Counted from the stretch's first letter, positions 34,890-44,031 are shown. The stretch: 64,000 bases of DNA from Aquimarina sp. MAR_2010_214 (GCF_002846555.1 NZ_PJMS01000001.1:2914001-2978000); one strand, 5' to 3'. Numbers and translations are program-made. Notes: generated from the sequence alone by a model not told the origin.

Positions 34890-35305
34890 AGCTAAGATGT
34901 CAATGCAATACAAAGGCAAGAATAATAAGAAGAGTAGGAGTTACTTTTAAAGGAAATGGAAATGAGTTTATAGAGGAAAACCTATAAAGTGTTATTTTTT
35001 AGGTTCTTACAAAGAAATTACATGAAATCTAATATTCGATCGTAAGTGAAAGTGTTGAACAGTGGTTTTTTTGTTTCAATGTATAAATAAATGATTATAA
35101 ACTTGAATGTAATATTGATTTGTGGAATAAGAATATCGTAAAAATAGTGCTGATTTATTTCGAATATGCTTCAATTAATTGTTAATTAAAGGTTAATTTG
35201 TGTTAAAAATAGTTAAATTTCATTAAAATATCATTGTCTTTTTTCTTCTGAATTTTTCTTCTTTTTACACATTACTTTTTTGGGTTTAACCCCTTGATTT
35301 TCAAT
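34890..35305. other. Long intergenic region without recognisable genes
   Basis: About 415 bases of AT-rich sequence between the Fur-like palindrome and the protease promoter region. I see no open frame with a plausible start, no RNA gene and no clear repeat here. Confidence 0.5.
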
Positions 35306-35324
35306 AATGCAACAATGTTGCATT
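35306..35324. promoter_or_regulatory. Inverted repeat upstream of the subtilisin-like gene
   Basis: AATGCAACA-A-TGTTGCATT, perfect 9-bp arms, about 80 bases before the -33 box of the protease promoter. Probable operator for an unidentified regulator. Confidence 0.45.
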
Positions 35325-35405
35325 AGATGATTTTACTCACTTTTTATTAATAAGAAAAGGGTGTGTTTGTGGTGTAAATAGTTGTTTGTTATGTGTTTAC
35401 CGTAT

Positions 35406-35434
35406 TTGTTTATTTGAATTAATCTTTACTTTTG
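35406..35434 (+). promoter_or_regulatory. Promoter of the subtilisin-like protease gene
   Basis: TTG at 35406-35408, an 18-base spacer and TACTTTTG at 35427-35434. The leader to the ATG is about 70 bases. Confidence 0.8.
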
Positions 35435-35508
35435 AGCAACAAATTTTAGTGAAGAGCTCAACATTTTAATTTAAAACTAAAATTAAATTTTAACAAAAAC
35501 AAATAATA

Positions 35509-36726
35509 ATGAAAACTCAACTTAGAATTTTAAGCACATTAACAGTCTTTTCTTTCCTCTTTTTTAGTTGTGAAAAAGATGTAGATGAGGTTACTCCTAT
35601 AGAAACAGGAATAGATACTACAGAAACTGTAGGGGCAGACCAGGCAGTACCTGGTGAGTATATTGTAATTTATAAAGAAGATAAATCTTTGTATGGTAAA
35701 AGTGGAGGTGTGAAGGCTAAATCACAGCAAACCTTATCTAAGTATGCTATACAAGAAAATAATATAAAACAAACCTATAGTAATGCTATCCAAGGTTTTT
35801 TTGTAAAAAACTTATCAGAAAAGCAGGTAGAAATGCTTAAAAGTGATTCTGAAGTAGCATATGTGCAGCCTAACTATATTAGAAAGTTGGATGTTGAAAT
35901 GGGAGAACCTGTAAGAGAACTTCCTGCAACTGTACATAATAAAGCAACTACTAATGATTCTTGGCTACCGAGTGGAGACTTTTTACCTTGGGGTATAAAC
36001 CGAGTAGGTAGAGCAGATGGTTCAGGTAAAACTTGTTGGATCATCGATAGTGGTGTTGCACCACATAGTGATTTAAATATTGATACTAACCGAAGCAGAA
36101 GTTTTGTGGGTGGATCTTGGCAAGATCAAAATGGTCATGGTACTCATGTAGCAGGAACTGTTGCTGCAAAAAATAATGGTTCTGGAGTTATCGGTGTAGC
36201 TTATGGTGCTACTATAGTATCTGTGAGAGTTTTAAATGCACAAGGTAGTGGTAGTGATGCCGGAATTCTTGCCGGAATAGACTATGTTGCTAGAAATGCA
36301 AGCAACGGAGATACTTGGAATTATAGTGTAGGGTATCCATACCGTCAAATTAATAACGCTGTAGATAATGCGTTTAGAAACCTAGAACAAACAGCTTATG
36401 GTGCTATGGCAGCGGGTAACAGTAATGATGATACTCAATACTATTCTCCACAACAATTATCAACTGCTAATTCATGGTGTATTGGTAACATGACAAGGAC
36501 AGATAGTCCAGCATATAGCTCTTGTTATGGTAGTAGTGTAGATAGATGGGCGCCAGGGACTAATGTATGGTCTACTTGGATCAACGGAGGATTTAATAAA
36601 ATCTCTGGTACTTCTATGGCATCACCACACGTAGCAGGAATATTATTATTAAGAGGTAATAGTACAGGAACAGATGGTTCTGTAAGTAAAGGGGGATATA
36701 CGGCTCCTATAGCTACCGTTAACTAA
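35509..36726 (+). CDS. Subtilisin-like serine protease (S8, proteinase K group), lipoprotein
   Basis: A 405-residue protein with lipobox (STLTVFSFLFFSC, Cys21). An inhibitor I9 propeptide follows (EYIVIYKEDKSLYG to SEVAYVQPNYIRKL). The catalytic domain has Asp in TCWIIDSGVAP, His in DQNGHGTHVAGTVAAKN, oxyanion Asn in AMAAGNSND, and Ser in ISGTSMASPHVAGI. All triad residues are present, so it should be active after propeptide removal. It ends about 25 residues after the active serine, with no T9SS sorting domain. A surface lipoprotein protease is thus likely. Single-gene unit with its own promoter and terminator. Confidence 0.93.
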   Translation: MKTQLRILSTLTVFSFLFFSCEKDVDEVTPIETGIDTTETVGADQAVPGEYIVIYKEDKSLYGKSGGVKAKSQQTLSKYAIQENNIKQTYSNAIQGFFVKNLSEKQVEMLKSDSEVAYVQPNYIRKLDVEMGEPVRELPATVHNKATTNDSWLPSGDFLPWGINRVGRADGSGKTCWIIDSGVAPHSDLNIDTNRSRSFVGGSWQDQNGHGTHVAGTVAAKNNGSGVIGVAYGATIVSVRVLNAQGSGSDAGILAGIDYVARNASNGDTWNYSVGYPYRQINNAVDNAFRNLEQTAYGAMAAGNSNDDTQYYSPQQLSTANSWCIGNMTRTDSPAYSSCYGSSVDRWAPGTNVWSTWINGGFNKISGTSMASPHVAGILLLRGNSTGTDGSVSKGGYTAPIATVN

Positions 36727-36755
36727 CAGGTAGTCCATATATATTTTGAGTTTGT

Positions 36756-36787
36756 AAGAGGCTGGATAATCCAGCCTCTTCTTTTTG
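36756..36787 (+). terminator. Terminator after the protease gene
   Basis: AAGAGGCTGG and CCAGCCTCTT form a 10-bp stem with a 5-base loop, followed by CTTTTT. Confidence 0.88.
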
Positions 36788-36832
36788 TTCTAAATAATAC
36801 GTTAGGATACTATTTTTTTGACCGGTATCTTG

Positions 36833-37213
36833 TTATTTCTCTTTAAAACCATCGGCTTCCCAATCTAGGATGATATCAATAGTTGATTGTGGTAACCGAC
36901 CTTCTGGTGGCATTACGTTAACTCCTGTGGATTTAACTCTAAGAACAAGATCTCTATTTACACCTACTATAGTTTCAGCATAATTACGCATAGGAAAAGG
37001 AGCGCCATCCGTAAGAGGTATAGTATGACACCGTAAACATTGCTCATCTATAATGGCTTTAACATCAGCATCATAAGTTGTGATTTTATTTGGGTTTGGA
37101 TCAGGATCAGGATCAGGATCAGGATTAGGTTGAGTACCATCATCACTACTGCTACAATTAAAACAAAATACTACGATAAGTAGTACCACAATTTTTTTGA
37201 ATGTGTTTTTCAT
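36833..37213 (-). CDS. Small lipoprotein with c-type haem-binding motif
   Basis: A 126-residue lipoprotein (MKNTFKKIVVLLIVVFCFNC, lipobox Cys20) with a Pro-Asp repeat linker (PNPDPDPDPDPNPN). A CxxCH haem motif, DEQCLRCHTIP, follows, and a later methionine (VNVMPPEGR) may be the axial ligand. This looks like a small mono-haem cytochrome domain of the kind found in Bacteroidota surface proteins. The linker is encoded by tandem GGATCA hexamers (on the plus strand, 37098-37121) that could vary in number. Confidence 0.78.
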   Translation of the reverse strand: MKNTFKKIVVLLIVVFCFNCSSSDDGTQPNPDPDPDPDPNPNKITTYDADVKAIIDEQCLRCHTIPLTDGAPFPMRNYAETIVGVNRDLVLRVKSTGVNVMPPEGRLPQSTIDIILDWEADGFKEK

Positions 37214-37285
37214 AAACGGGGTTTTTTATATGAAATATACAAAGATTTTGCTAATAGATGGTATAACGTAGTAATAGTGATCTAA

Positions 37286-37828
37286 TTATAAATTGATCTT
37301 CACGTTATATTTATTGAGAATTTCGAGGTGGGATTTAAGCTCAAATTCTGAATCTTTGAAACGATTATGTCTTGTAACTGCGTCTTCTTTACGTATAATA
37401 CTTCTTACAAAACGACGAATTGCAGTTTTGTTTTCTAAGATCAATCCTGGTATAGGTACACTTTTACCTTTGTCATTTTTGGCCACCATAGTAAAATAAC
37501 TAGAGTTGCAATGTTTTACTTTACTTGTTTGTATATTCTCAGATTCGACTCGTACTCCTACAACCATAGAGGTGTTTCCTACATGATTAACAGATGCTTT
37601 AAGAGTTACAAGCTCACCTACTTCAATAGGCTTTAAGAAATCTACCTTATCTACACTAGCAGTCACGCAATAAGTTTCAGAATGTTTGGAAGCACATGCA
37701 AAAGCAATTTGATCCATCAGAGACAAGATATAACCACCATGTATTTTTCCACTAAAATTAGAATGGGAGGGAAGCATAAGTTCTGAAATAACTACTCTGG
37801 ATTCGGTATTGGTTTTATACTTTTTCAT
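37286..37828 (-). CDS. Acyl-CoA thioesterase (hotdog fold, YciA-like)
   Basis: A 180-residue hotdog-fold protein. It begins ESRVVISELMLPSHSNFSGK and has HGGYILSLMDQIAF, the typical HGG-loop/helix with the Asp-containing MD motif of BFIT/YciA-type thioesterases. The C-terminal 50 residues extend beyond the single hotdog. It hydrolyses acyl-CoA; the preferred chain length is unknown. It stands between a cytochrome-like lipoprotein and a small membrane-anchored protein. Confidence 0.85.
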   Translation of the reverse strand: MKKYKTNTESRVVISELMLPSHSNFSGKIHGGYILSLMDQIAFACASKHSETYCVTASVDKVDFLKPIEVGELVTLKASVNHVGNTSMVVGVRVESENIQTSKVKHCNSSYFTMVAKNDKGKSVPIPGLILENKTAIRRFVRSIIRKEDAVTRHNRFKDSEFELKSHLEILNKYNVKINL

Positions 37829-37871
37829 TCTAGTATTTATTTAGTTGATGCTATGTAGTTCAAAAACTACA

Positions 37872-38240
37872 CTACTTATTTCTGAAGTGAGGAGAGTCTT
37901 CTTCGACGACATCGATCACAAAATACTTTGTGTCTCCAAGCCAGGAAACTTTACCAAAACGCTCCTTATATTTTAATTTTACATATCTGCCCTGAAATTT
38001 TTCAAGTTTCTTAATAATATCTTCTTTTTGACTTTCAACAGAAAAACTAAATATTTGTGCTCCAGAAATCCCCTGACTTATTTCACCTTCCCAGGTTTTG
38101 AATAGCACTCCTTTATTGCTGAATTTTATAAGTTCGCCACTCCGGGTTCCTTCACTGTAAGACGCATAATATATAAATACATACCATGCTGCAAAAAGAG
38201 TTAAGATAACAATGATGAGTATTGCGAGTGTTTTTTTCAT
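37872..38240 (-). CDS. Small membrane-anchored protein of unknown function
   Basis: A 122-residue protein with one N-terminal transmembrane or signal-anchor segment (TLAILIIVILTLFAAWYVFI) and a beta-rich extracytoplasmic domain (SEGTRSGELIKFSNKGVLFK to WLGDTKYFVIDVV). Similar Flavobacteriaceae proteins have been given a 6-phosphogluconate dehydrogenase label by annotation pipelines, but no nucleotide-binding motif is present, so I do not accept that name. It starts 2 bp after the hydrolase stop and is probably co-transcribed. Confidence 0.6.
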   Translation of the reverse strand: MKKTLAILIIVILTLFAAWYVFIYYASYSEGTRSGELIKFSNKGVLFKTWEGEISQGISGAQIFSFSVESQKEDIIKKLEKFQGRYVKLKYKERFGKVSWLGDTKYFVIDVVEEDSPHFRNK

Positions 38241-38242
38241 AT

Positions 38243-39403
38243 TTAGAAAGCGTTATATACTTTGGTCATAAACTCATCGATCTGATTGGGTTCGAGCCAT
38301 CGAGTAACTACCACTAAGTTTTGTTTTTGGTCGATTACAATAAAATTACCGCCAAAACCTGCAGCGTAGTATAAATGTTCTGGTAACCCTTCCCAGTGAT
38401 TTGCCCCTTTTTGGTTAAGCCACCACATAAAACCATAGTTGGGATTTGCTTGCGAAGGCTTGACAGCTTCTTCAATCCATTCTTTAGAAAGTAATTGTGT
38501 TCCGTTCCAGTTTCCATCATTAAGAAAAAGTAATCCAAATCGGGCGTGATCTAATGTATTAATGAATAACCCACCACCAGAGTGACCACCGCCACTTACA
38601 GATTGCATATTGATACCATCGATAGTAACCCAAGAGTTTTTATATCCATACCATCTCCAGGTAGTTGAAGCACCGATGGGGTTCATTATTTTTTCTTTTA
38701 ATATTTGTGGTAGTGGTTTTCTCCAAACATTTAGTAATGAATATGCTAATACGTTAACACGAATATCGTTGTACTTAAAAACAGTTCCAGGTTCGTTTAA
38801 TTTTCTATATTTCCAATCGTCAATACCGCCTTCTCTTGGAGGTCGATCTGCCCAGTCGTATCCTCCCCATAGTTGCCCAGACCAATCTGAAGATTGTGTG
38901 AGTAAGTGTCGCCAGGTAATTTTCTTGTTATGCTTTCCATCAAATGTATGATCCCATATAGTTTTATAAGTATGATCATCAACAGAATGTATTAATTTAT
39001 GATCTACGGCTAATCCTGCCATAGTAGATAAATAACTTTTGGTCCCACTAAATGTCATATCTACTCTATTAACATCTCCCCACTTCGATATAATATATCC
39101 ATCTTTAATGATAAGACCGGCAGGGCCTCCTCTTTTTTTAGTAGGTCCCAGGATTTTATGATATGGCTCATGCTTAAAACCTTTTACGATGGCTTCACGT
39201 AAATCTTTTGATCCTGAATATTCATGGTCTTGAGCAAATTGTATCGCTTCCTGAAGTTTTTGTGCATCTATTTTAAATTCGGTCGGACTTTTTTCTTGCC
39301 AGCTTCCCTGCTCAGGAAAATAAACCTGCTGTGCAGTAGTAATATGAAAAACATTTCCGAAAAGAAATAGAAAGAAATATATTTTTATAAGTATAGATTT
39401 CAT
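38243..39403 (-). CDS. Secreted serine hydrolase of the beta-lactamase/penicillin-binding fold
   Basis: A 386-residue exported protein (signal ending ITTAQ). The three active-site motifs of the class C beta-lactamase/DD-peptidase fold are: SxxK as SGTK in VDMTFSGTKSYLSTMAG, YxN as YND in FKYNDIRVNVL, and HSG in GGHSGGGLF. The substrate could be an ester, a D-amino peptide or a nylon-type oligomer. Real beta-lactam resistance is unlikely for this family. It precedes the small membrane-anchored gene with 2 bp of spacing. Confidence 0.85.
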   Translation of the reverse strand: MKSILIKIYFFLFLFGNVFHITTAQQVYFPEQGSWQEKSPTEFKIDAQKLQEAIQFAQDHEYSGSKDLREAIVKGFKHEPYHKILGPTKKRGGPAGLIIKDGYIISKWGDVNRVDMTFSGTKSYLSTMAGLAVDHKLIHSVDDHTYKTIWDHTFDGKHNKKITWRHLLTQSSDWSGQLWGGYDWADRPPREGGIDDWKYRKLNEPGTVFKYNDIRVNVLAYSLLNVWRKPLPQILKEKIMNPIGASTTWRWYGYKNSWVTIDGINMQSVSGGGHSGGGLFINTLDHARFGLLFLNDGNWNGTQLLSKEWIEEAVKPSQANPNYGFMWWLNQKGANHWEGLPEHLYYAAGFGGNFIVIDQKQNLVVVTRWLEPNQIDEFMTKVYNAF

Positions 39404-39416
39404 GTGTTTACATCTT

Positions 39417-39770
39417 TTAATTATTTGTTCTAGTATTAGACAAGTATACTTTATTCTTTATTATTTTTCTTATTAGAATAAAAAAGCCAATTGCAAAAAG
39501 AATTGACCCTAGAATAGAAAAACCTTGTATGATATATAAATAAATTACATAAGAATCTACTCCTAATGTACTGATGTATACAGCACCTACCACATTCGAA
39601 ATATTACATAATATTGAAATAATACTACCAATAGTTAATAATACCCCATCTATCTTTGATCCTACTTTAATTAGGTAATAGATGCATAGTATAACGATAA
39701 CTAATTGTGGTATAGAAGTTAAAACACCCTGAAAAAGGTATTTAATAATCTCTGTAATGTCTAAGCCCAT
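39417..39770 (-). CDS. Small four-helix membrane protein, paralogue 1
   Basis: A 117-residue membrane protein with about four transmembrane segments: QLVIVILCIYYLIKVGSK, VLLTIGSIISILCNISNVV, YIIQGFSILGSI and a last one before RKIIKNKV. Its C-terminal part (FSILGSILFAIGFFILIRKI) aligns with the next gene (ISFIGSILFLIGFYMMIQKI), so the two are tandem paralogues 9 bp apart. Unknown function; no family recognised. Confidence 0.65.
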   Translation of the reverse strand: MGLDITEIIKYLFQGVLTSIPQLVIVILCIYYLIKVGSKIDGVLLTIGSIISILCNISNVVGAVYISTLGVDSYVIYLYIIQGFSILGSILFAIGFFILIRKIIKNKVYLSNTRTNN

Positions 39771-39779
39771 AGTTATTAT

Positions 39780-40118
39780 TTATTCTGAAACCTTGTTTTT
39801 GATAATTTTCTGGATCATCATATAGAAACCAATTAAGAAAAGTATGGACCCAATGAATGAAATAGTACTTATTCCAGAGTTGATAATAAGGTATATGTCA
39901 AATCCCCATGAATCTACAAATATATAGATAAATTGATGCAAGATTGCTACTATCAAGATCAGGATATTGCCGATAAGTATAAGGACTCCTTCTTTTGTTG
40001 TCCCTTTTTTACTTATATAATAAATTGTAAGGATTATAAATGTCAGGATGGGTAGGATATAAAACAGCCCTCCAATAATCCTGTGTATGATTTCTGATAA
40101 ATTTGAACTCGATACCAT
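39780..40118 (-). CDS. Small four-helix membrane protein, paralogue 2
   Basis: A 112-residue membrane protein sharing length, helix order and C-terminal IIKNKV motif with the adjacent gene. It lies 25 bp after rmuC's stop (minus-strand order rmuC, this gene, its paralogue), suggesting one transcript. Function unknown. Confidence 0.65.
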   Translation of the reverse strand: MVSSSNLSEIIHRIIGGLFYILPILTFIILTIYYISKKGTTKEGVLILIGNILILIVAILHQFIYIFVDSWGFDIYLIINSGISTISFIGSILFLIGFYMMIQKIIKNKVSE

Positions 40119-40143
40119 AAGTACTAATATATGTTTTTATAGA

Positions 40144-41490
40144 TTATTCATTTTCTTCAGTTGCTCTTTTGATTATAGCTTCGGGTAATGATTTTTTGGC
40201 TTTAGCCCCCATTTTTTTGAGTTTTTCGACACTTGTAATCAAATTTCCTCTACCTTCTACCAGTTTATTCATTGCAGCAGAATAATCTTTTTTGGCATCA
40301 TCTATTTTTTTGCCTACACCGGTAAGATCTTTTACCAATCCTTCAAATTTATCATATAAAGCTCCAGCCTGTCGTGCAATCTCGATTGCATTACGTTGTT
40401 GTTTTTCATTATTCCACATGGTGTCAATCGTACGTAGGGTTGCCAAAAGAGTAGAAGGAGTAACAATTACTATATTTTTCTCGAAAGCCTGATTGTATAA
40501 TTTGCTATCCTGGTTAATTGCTATCGCGAAAGCAGGTTCTATAGGAACAAACATTAAAATAAAATCTGGTGATTCGATATCATACAGATCTTGATAGTTT
40601 TTTTCTGAAAGTTGATCTACATGGCGTTTTAATGACGTAATGTGTTCTTTGAGATGAGTAGTTTTTAGCTCTTCATCTTCTTCATTGACATAACGCTCGT
40701 ATGCAGTAAGCGCTACTTTAGCGTCAATAACCATCTTTTTATTGTCTGGTAGGTAAATCACTACATCTGGCATTACTCTTTGTCCGTCGTCCAGAGTAAA
40801 ACTTTGTTGTACAAAATACTCTCTATCTTTCTCTAATCCAGATTTTTCTAATACACGTTCCAGTACTAATTCTCCCCAGTTACCCTGCATTTTACTATCA
40901 CCTTTAAGAGCCTTGGTGAGATTAGTAGCTTCCTTACTCATCTGTTCATTAAGATCTTTAAGGCCTACTATTTGCTGGCGCAGTGCTGCATGATAATCGA
41001 TACTTTCTTTATGGGTTTGTTCTACTTTTTTCTCAAAAGTATTGATCTTTTCCTGTAAAGGATTCAGAATACTTTTAATATTCTCTTTGTTCTGTTCGGT
41101 AAATTTATTAGACTTCTCTTCCAGGATTTTATTGGCTAGATTTTCAAATTCTTTGGTGAATTTTTCCTGAAGTTTTTCTACTTCTTCTTTTTGTGATGCA
41201 TTTTTAAGTTGAAGATTTTCGTATTCTGCATTACGACGGGTAAGTTCGGTATTCAGAAAATCTTTTTCTCTACGAATCTCTTCACGTTCTTTAATCAATT
41301 CTGAAAATTGTTTTTCGGTATTGTTTTTATGCTCATCAAATTGTGATTGAAGCAAATTTGCTCTTTCATTAGTAGCGCTTTTTTCACTTTTATGTTGTAA
41401 TGAAACTACATATTTACCAATAAAAAAACCTACAATAATTGATATGATGATTACCCCAACGGCAATGATAATCGGTGTGTATTCTGACAT
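40144..41490 (-). CDS. rmuC: DNA recombination protein RmuC homologue
   Basis: A 448-residue protein. An N-terminal membrane anchor (IIIAVGVIIISIIVGFFIGK) is followed by a long coiled coil (about residues 30-190) and the RmuC nuclease-like domain: WGELVLERVLEKSGLEKDRE, VMPDVVIYLPDNKKMVIDAK, FVPIEPAF and VTPSTLLATLRTI. RmuC limits sequence inversions at short inverted repeats in E. coli. Given the palindromic repeats elsewhere in this window that role fits, but this is an inference. Followed by two small membrane proteins. Confidence 0.92.
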   Translation of the reverse strand: MSEYTPIIIAVGVIIISIIVGFFIGKYVVSLQHKSEKSATNERANLLQSQFDEHKNNTEKQFSELIKEREEIRREKDFLNTELTRRNAEYENLQLKNASQKEEVEKLQEKFTKEFENLANKILEEKSNKFTEQNKENIKSILNPLQEKINTFEKKVEQTHKESIDYHAALRQQIVGLKDLNEQMSKEATNLTKALKGDSKMQGNWGELVLERVLEKSGLEKDREYFVQQSFTLDDGQRVMPDVVIYLPDNKKMVIDAKVALTAYERYVNEEDEELKTTHLKEHITSLKRHVDQLSEKNYQDLYDIESPDFILMFVPIEPAFAIAINQDSKLYNQAFEKNIVIVTPSTLLATLRTIDTMWNNEKQQRNAIEIARQAGALYDKFEGLVKDLTGVGKKIDDAKKDYSAAMNKLVEGRGNLITSVEKLKKMGAKAKKSLPEAIIKRATEENE

Positions 41491-41572
41491 GTAATCTTTT
41501 GTTTACTCAAAGATAAAGATAAGCAATGAAAATTTGGATGAAGTATTCGAAGTTTTCATATTTATAATACTA

Positions 41573-41929
41573 CTATTCTTTTAGCTTATCTCGATCCCGA
41601 ACAGGTAATTTTTTGATTACCAGATTATAAGAATCATCTATCCATTGTTTGATTAGCGTATCAGGAATAGAGTGATCCATTAGTATTTTATTCCAGTGTT
41701 TTTTACTCATATAGGATGGAGGTGCTACGGCGGTATAGGTTTTTCGAAGAGTATCAACATCATCGGGATCACATTTTACACTTATCGCCTTAAAAGATGC
41801 TATATCTGTAGCGGTAAACATTTTTCCTAATACCTTAAAAACTAAAACATCAGGAAGTTTTCCGAAAGGAAAAGATTCGGTTACTCCTTTTTTACTAATG
41901 CAGTATTCTCTGTATTCTTCAATATTCAT
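41573..41929 (-). CDS. MmcQ/YjbR family protein
   Basis: A 118-residue CyaY-like-fold protein. It shows MNIEEYREYCISKKGVTESF, FKVLGKMFTATD and SYMSKKHWNKILMD, all typical of the MmcQ/YjbR family. The family is thought to bind DNA through a flat helical face, though the evidence is limited. The start is ATG 41929 rather than the preceding GTG at 41932. Confidence 0.88.
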   Translation of the reverse strand: MNIEEYREYCISKKGVTESFPFGKLPDVLVFKVLGKMFTATDIASFKAISVKCDPDDVDTLRKTYTAVAPPSYMSKKHWNKILMDHSIPDTLIKQWIDDSYNLVIKKLPVRDRDKLKE

Positions 41930-41995
41930 CACTATGTGTTCTCTGATCTGATACAGTGAAGTTACGAAATGTAATGTAAAAGAATAATAAACAAC

Positions 41996-42032
41996 AAAGC
42001 CAGTCTTTCTATAACTATGAGAGACTGGCTTT
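41996..42032 (-). terminator. Terminator of the hypothetical lipoprotein gene
   Basis: AAAGCCAGTCT and AGACTGGCTTT form an 11-bp stem just after the stop of the gene at 42052-43074. The T tract is interrupted (TTTGTTGTTT). Confidence 0.72.
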
Positions 42033-42051
42033 GTTTATGTGAATCTAGATT

Positions 42052-43074
42052 CTAGTTTTGTACTTTAATATCTAGTTTAATGAAATCTCCTGTTCCGTCA
42101 GTACCAGAAATTTCTACTACTTTTATAAGTCCTTTGTTCCCATAATTATCGACAAAGTCAATAATATTGTTAACAGCTAAATTATTAATTCTTTGGTTTG
42201 CTGGTTGTACAACAAAATCTAAATCACTTCTACTACTTATAGCATCAAATTCTACTACAGTTTTAGAGGATAGTCCAAAATATGCTTTGTTTAATTCATC
42301 AGCAGTAACACCTCCTATGGTTGGTACATTTATAATATTTGTAGGATAGTTGTTAGAAGATGCCAAAGATGCTTTTCCTGTTAGTCCGTAATAATATCCA
42401 AAATCCCATAAAGCTGCAAATTCTTCTCCTTGGTTTATTTTATATACCGTTTCATTGAATAAAGAAATAAATGTTTTAGAAGATCCGTCTGCAAGAGGGG
42501 CAGATAATATCGTTTGTGTAAAAGATTTAATACCAGAACCAGTATTTGTACCAGAACCATATTTAATGGTAATTGTACCTACAACATTATCACCTAATGC
42601 ATTTCTTTTTGTAATATTTCTAAAATCACCTCTTCCTGTAGTCGCCCAGAATTTATAAACAATAGTACCATTGGTCATACTTGGGGTTGGTAGATCGATC
42701 TTAAATTCGAAATCTTTTTTATCTCCACCCACAAGATCCAAAGATCCATCAGGTTTTTCGTCAACTTCTTGTGATGTAAATACATAAGGCTCTTCTCCGG
42801 CACCATTAATATCCTGAGTGATATATAATCTTCTCATCGATTTGGTGGTAGAAGAAAATTTTACTTTTGATTTTATACTTGTTTTGGTAACACCGCCAGT
42901 GACATTAACTGTGCGATTATCACCAACACCAGATTCTGATACAATAAGTTCTGCATCAAATATTTCACCATCAGTAGGGATAAGATCATCATTATCGTCT
43001 GAGCTACAGCTAAATGTAAAAGCTGCGATAATTAATAAAGTTACAATTGATTTGAGTTTTAGCATGGTATTCAT
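42052..43074 (-). CDS. Lipoprotein of unknown function
   Basis: A 340-residue lipoprotein (KSIVTLLIIAAFTFSC, lipobox Cys23) with a Ser-Asp-rich stretch directly after the cysteine (SSDDNDD), typical of flavobacterial surface lipoproteins. The rest is beta-rich and may contain two immunoglobulin-like modules. The second half, from IKSFTQTILSAPLADGSSKT, looks like a separate domain. No catalytic motif recognised. Single gene. Confidence 0.6.
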   Translation of the reverse strand: MNTMLKLKSIVTLLIIAAFTFSCSSDDNDDLIPTDGEIFDAELIVSESGVGDNRTVNVTGGVTKTSIKSKVKFSSTTKSMRRLYITQDINGAGEEPYVFTSQEVDEKPDGSLDLVGGDKKDFEFKIDLPTPSMTNGTIVYKFWATTGRGDFRNITKRNALGDNVVGTITIKYGSGTNTGSGIKSFTQTILSAPLADGSSKTFISLFNETVYKINQGEEFAALWDFGYYYGLTGKASLASSNNYPTNIINVPTIGGVTADELNKAYFGLSSKTVVEFDAISSRSDLDFVVQPANQRINNLAVNNIIDFVDNYGNKGLIKVVEISGTDGTGDFIKLDIKVQN

Positions 43075-43236
43075 AGGTTTAATTTATAATTTGGGATAAA
43101 ATTATAGCTTTCCATACTAACTGTACGAGGTTAGCAACTTCAAATTTTTACAGTTTTCCCTTGATAAGCAGATTTATTCGATAAAGTGTAATTAAAAACA
43201 AAGAAAAGGAGGAGAGAAGTGGTGTTTTGCAAGAAT

Positions 43237-44031
43237 TTAGTTTCTTACTTTATATCTTCCTGACTTTGAGTCAAAAAGAATCAGGTCTTCGGGGAAAAGA
43301 GAGGAAAATGCACGACATTGTACTAATTCTTTGGGTCTTCCAAATTCGAAACCATCTTCATTCATTACAATCATTTTATCGCATAACTGTATGGCAAAAT
43401 CGATTTCATGAGTTGAAAAAAGAATAGTTTTTCTGGTCTCAAAGGCCAGGCGTTTTAATAGTTTCAGGATATAGGCTTTGTGATATACATCTAGATGAGT
43501 TGTAGGCTCATCAAGCATAATAAAAGGAGTATCCTGTGCAATAGCACGAGCGATAAGCGCCTTTTGTAACTGTCCGTCACTAAGTTCAAAACATCTTTTA
43601 GCCACCAAATCATTGATATGGGTTACCTCAATTGCTTTTTTTATTTGTTCTATATCTTCATCTGCCATTTTACCAACCCAGTTGGTATAAGGCTGTCTGC
43701 CTAGGGCTACTAATTCCTGTACAGTAAGGTTTTTTGAAGCAATTTGTTCTGTTAATACAATGCTCAATTGAGAAGCCAATTCTACAGATTTATATGATTG
43801 AAGCTCTATATCAGATAACATGATTTTGCCATGTAGAGCGGGCTGTACACGTGACAGTGTGCGTAGCAAAGTAGATTTTCCGATCCCGTTGGCACCCACT
43901 AATCCTACCAGTTCTCCTTCATGTAATTTTAGATTGATATCAGCAGCAATAACATTGAGTTCTTTTTTGGTACGATAACCAATAGAGAGATTTTCTGTCT
44001 TAAGAACGATATTTAGGGCTTCGTGATTAAT
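43237..44031 (-). CDS. ABC transporter ATPase (FecE/BtuD-like) with non-standard start
   Basis: Complete ATPase domain of about 264 residues. A-loop LSIGYRTKKELNVIAADINL precedes Walker A GANGIGKSTLL. Then come the Q-loop (VLTEQ), VALGRQPYTNWVG (the FecE/BtuD-type insert), the signature LSDGQLQKALIARA, Walker B FIMLDEPTTHLD and an H-loop (STHEID). The first standard start in frame is a GTG at 43899, which falls inside the Walker A region, so it cannot be the real start. Upstream the frame is open back to a TAA but contains only ATT (44031) as a near-start codon. A TATATTTG element at 44067-44074 supports transcription from upstream. No permease gene is adjacent. Confidence 0.75.
   Translation of the reverse strand: MNHEALNIVLKTENLSIGYRTKKELNVIAADINLKLHEGELVGLVGANGIGKSTLLRTLSRVQPALHGKIMLSDIELQSYKSVELASQLSIVLTEQIASKNLTVQELVALGRQPYTNWVGKMADEDIEQIKKAIEVTHINDLVAKRCFELSDGQLQKALIARAIAQDTPFIMLDEPTTHLDVYHKAYILKLLKRLAFETRKTILFSTHEIDFAIQLCDKMIVMNEDGFEFGRPKELVQCRAFSSLFPEDLILFDSKSGRYKVRN

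Noticed and set aside
37872..38240. 6-phosphogluconate dehydrogenase annotation for the 122-residue membrane-anchored protein
   Set aside because: No Rossmann nucleotide-binding motif and far too short. I believe the name circulates by automatic transfer.
38243..39403. Genuine beta-lactamase (resistance gene)
   Set aside because: The SxxK, YxN and HSG motifs fit the wider serine hydrolase family; nothing points to beta-lactam hydrolysis, and the neighbours are housekeeping-type genes.
43237..43899. ABC ATPase starting at GTG 43899 as a 220-residue protein
   Set aside because: This start would remove the A-loop and the first strand of the ATPase and begin within Walker A. The frame is open and family-like far upstream.
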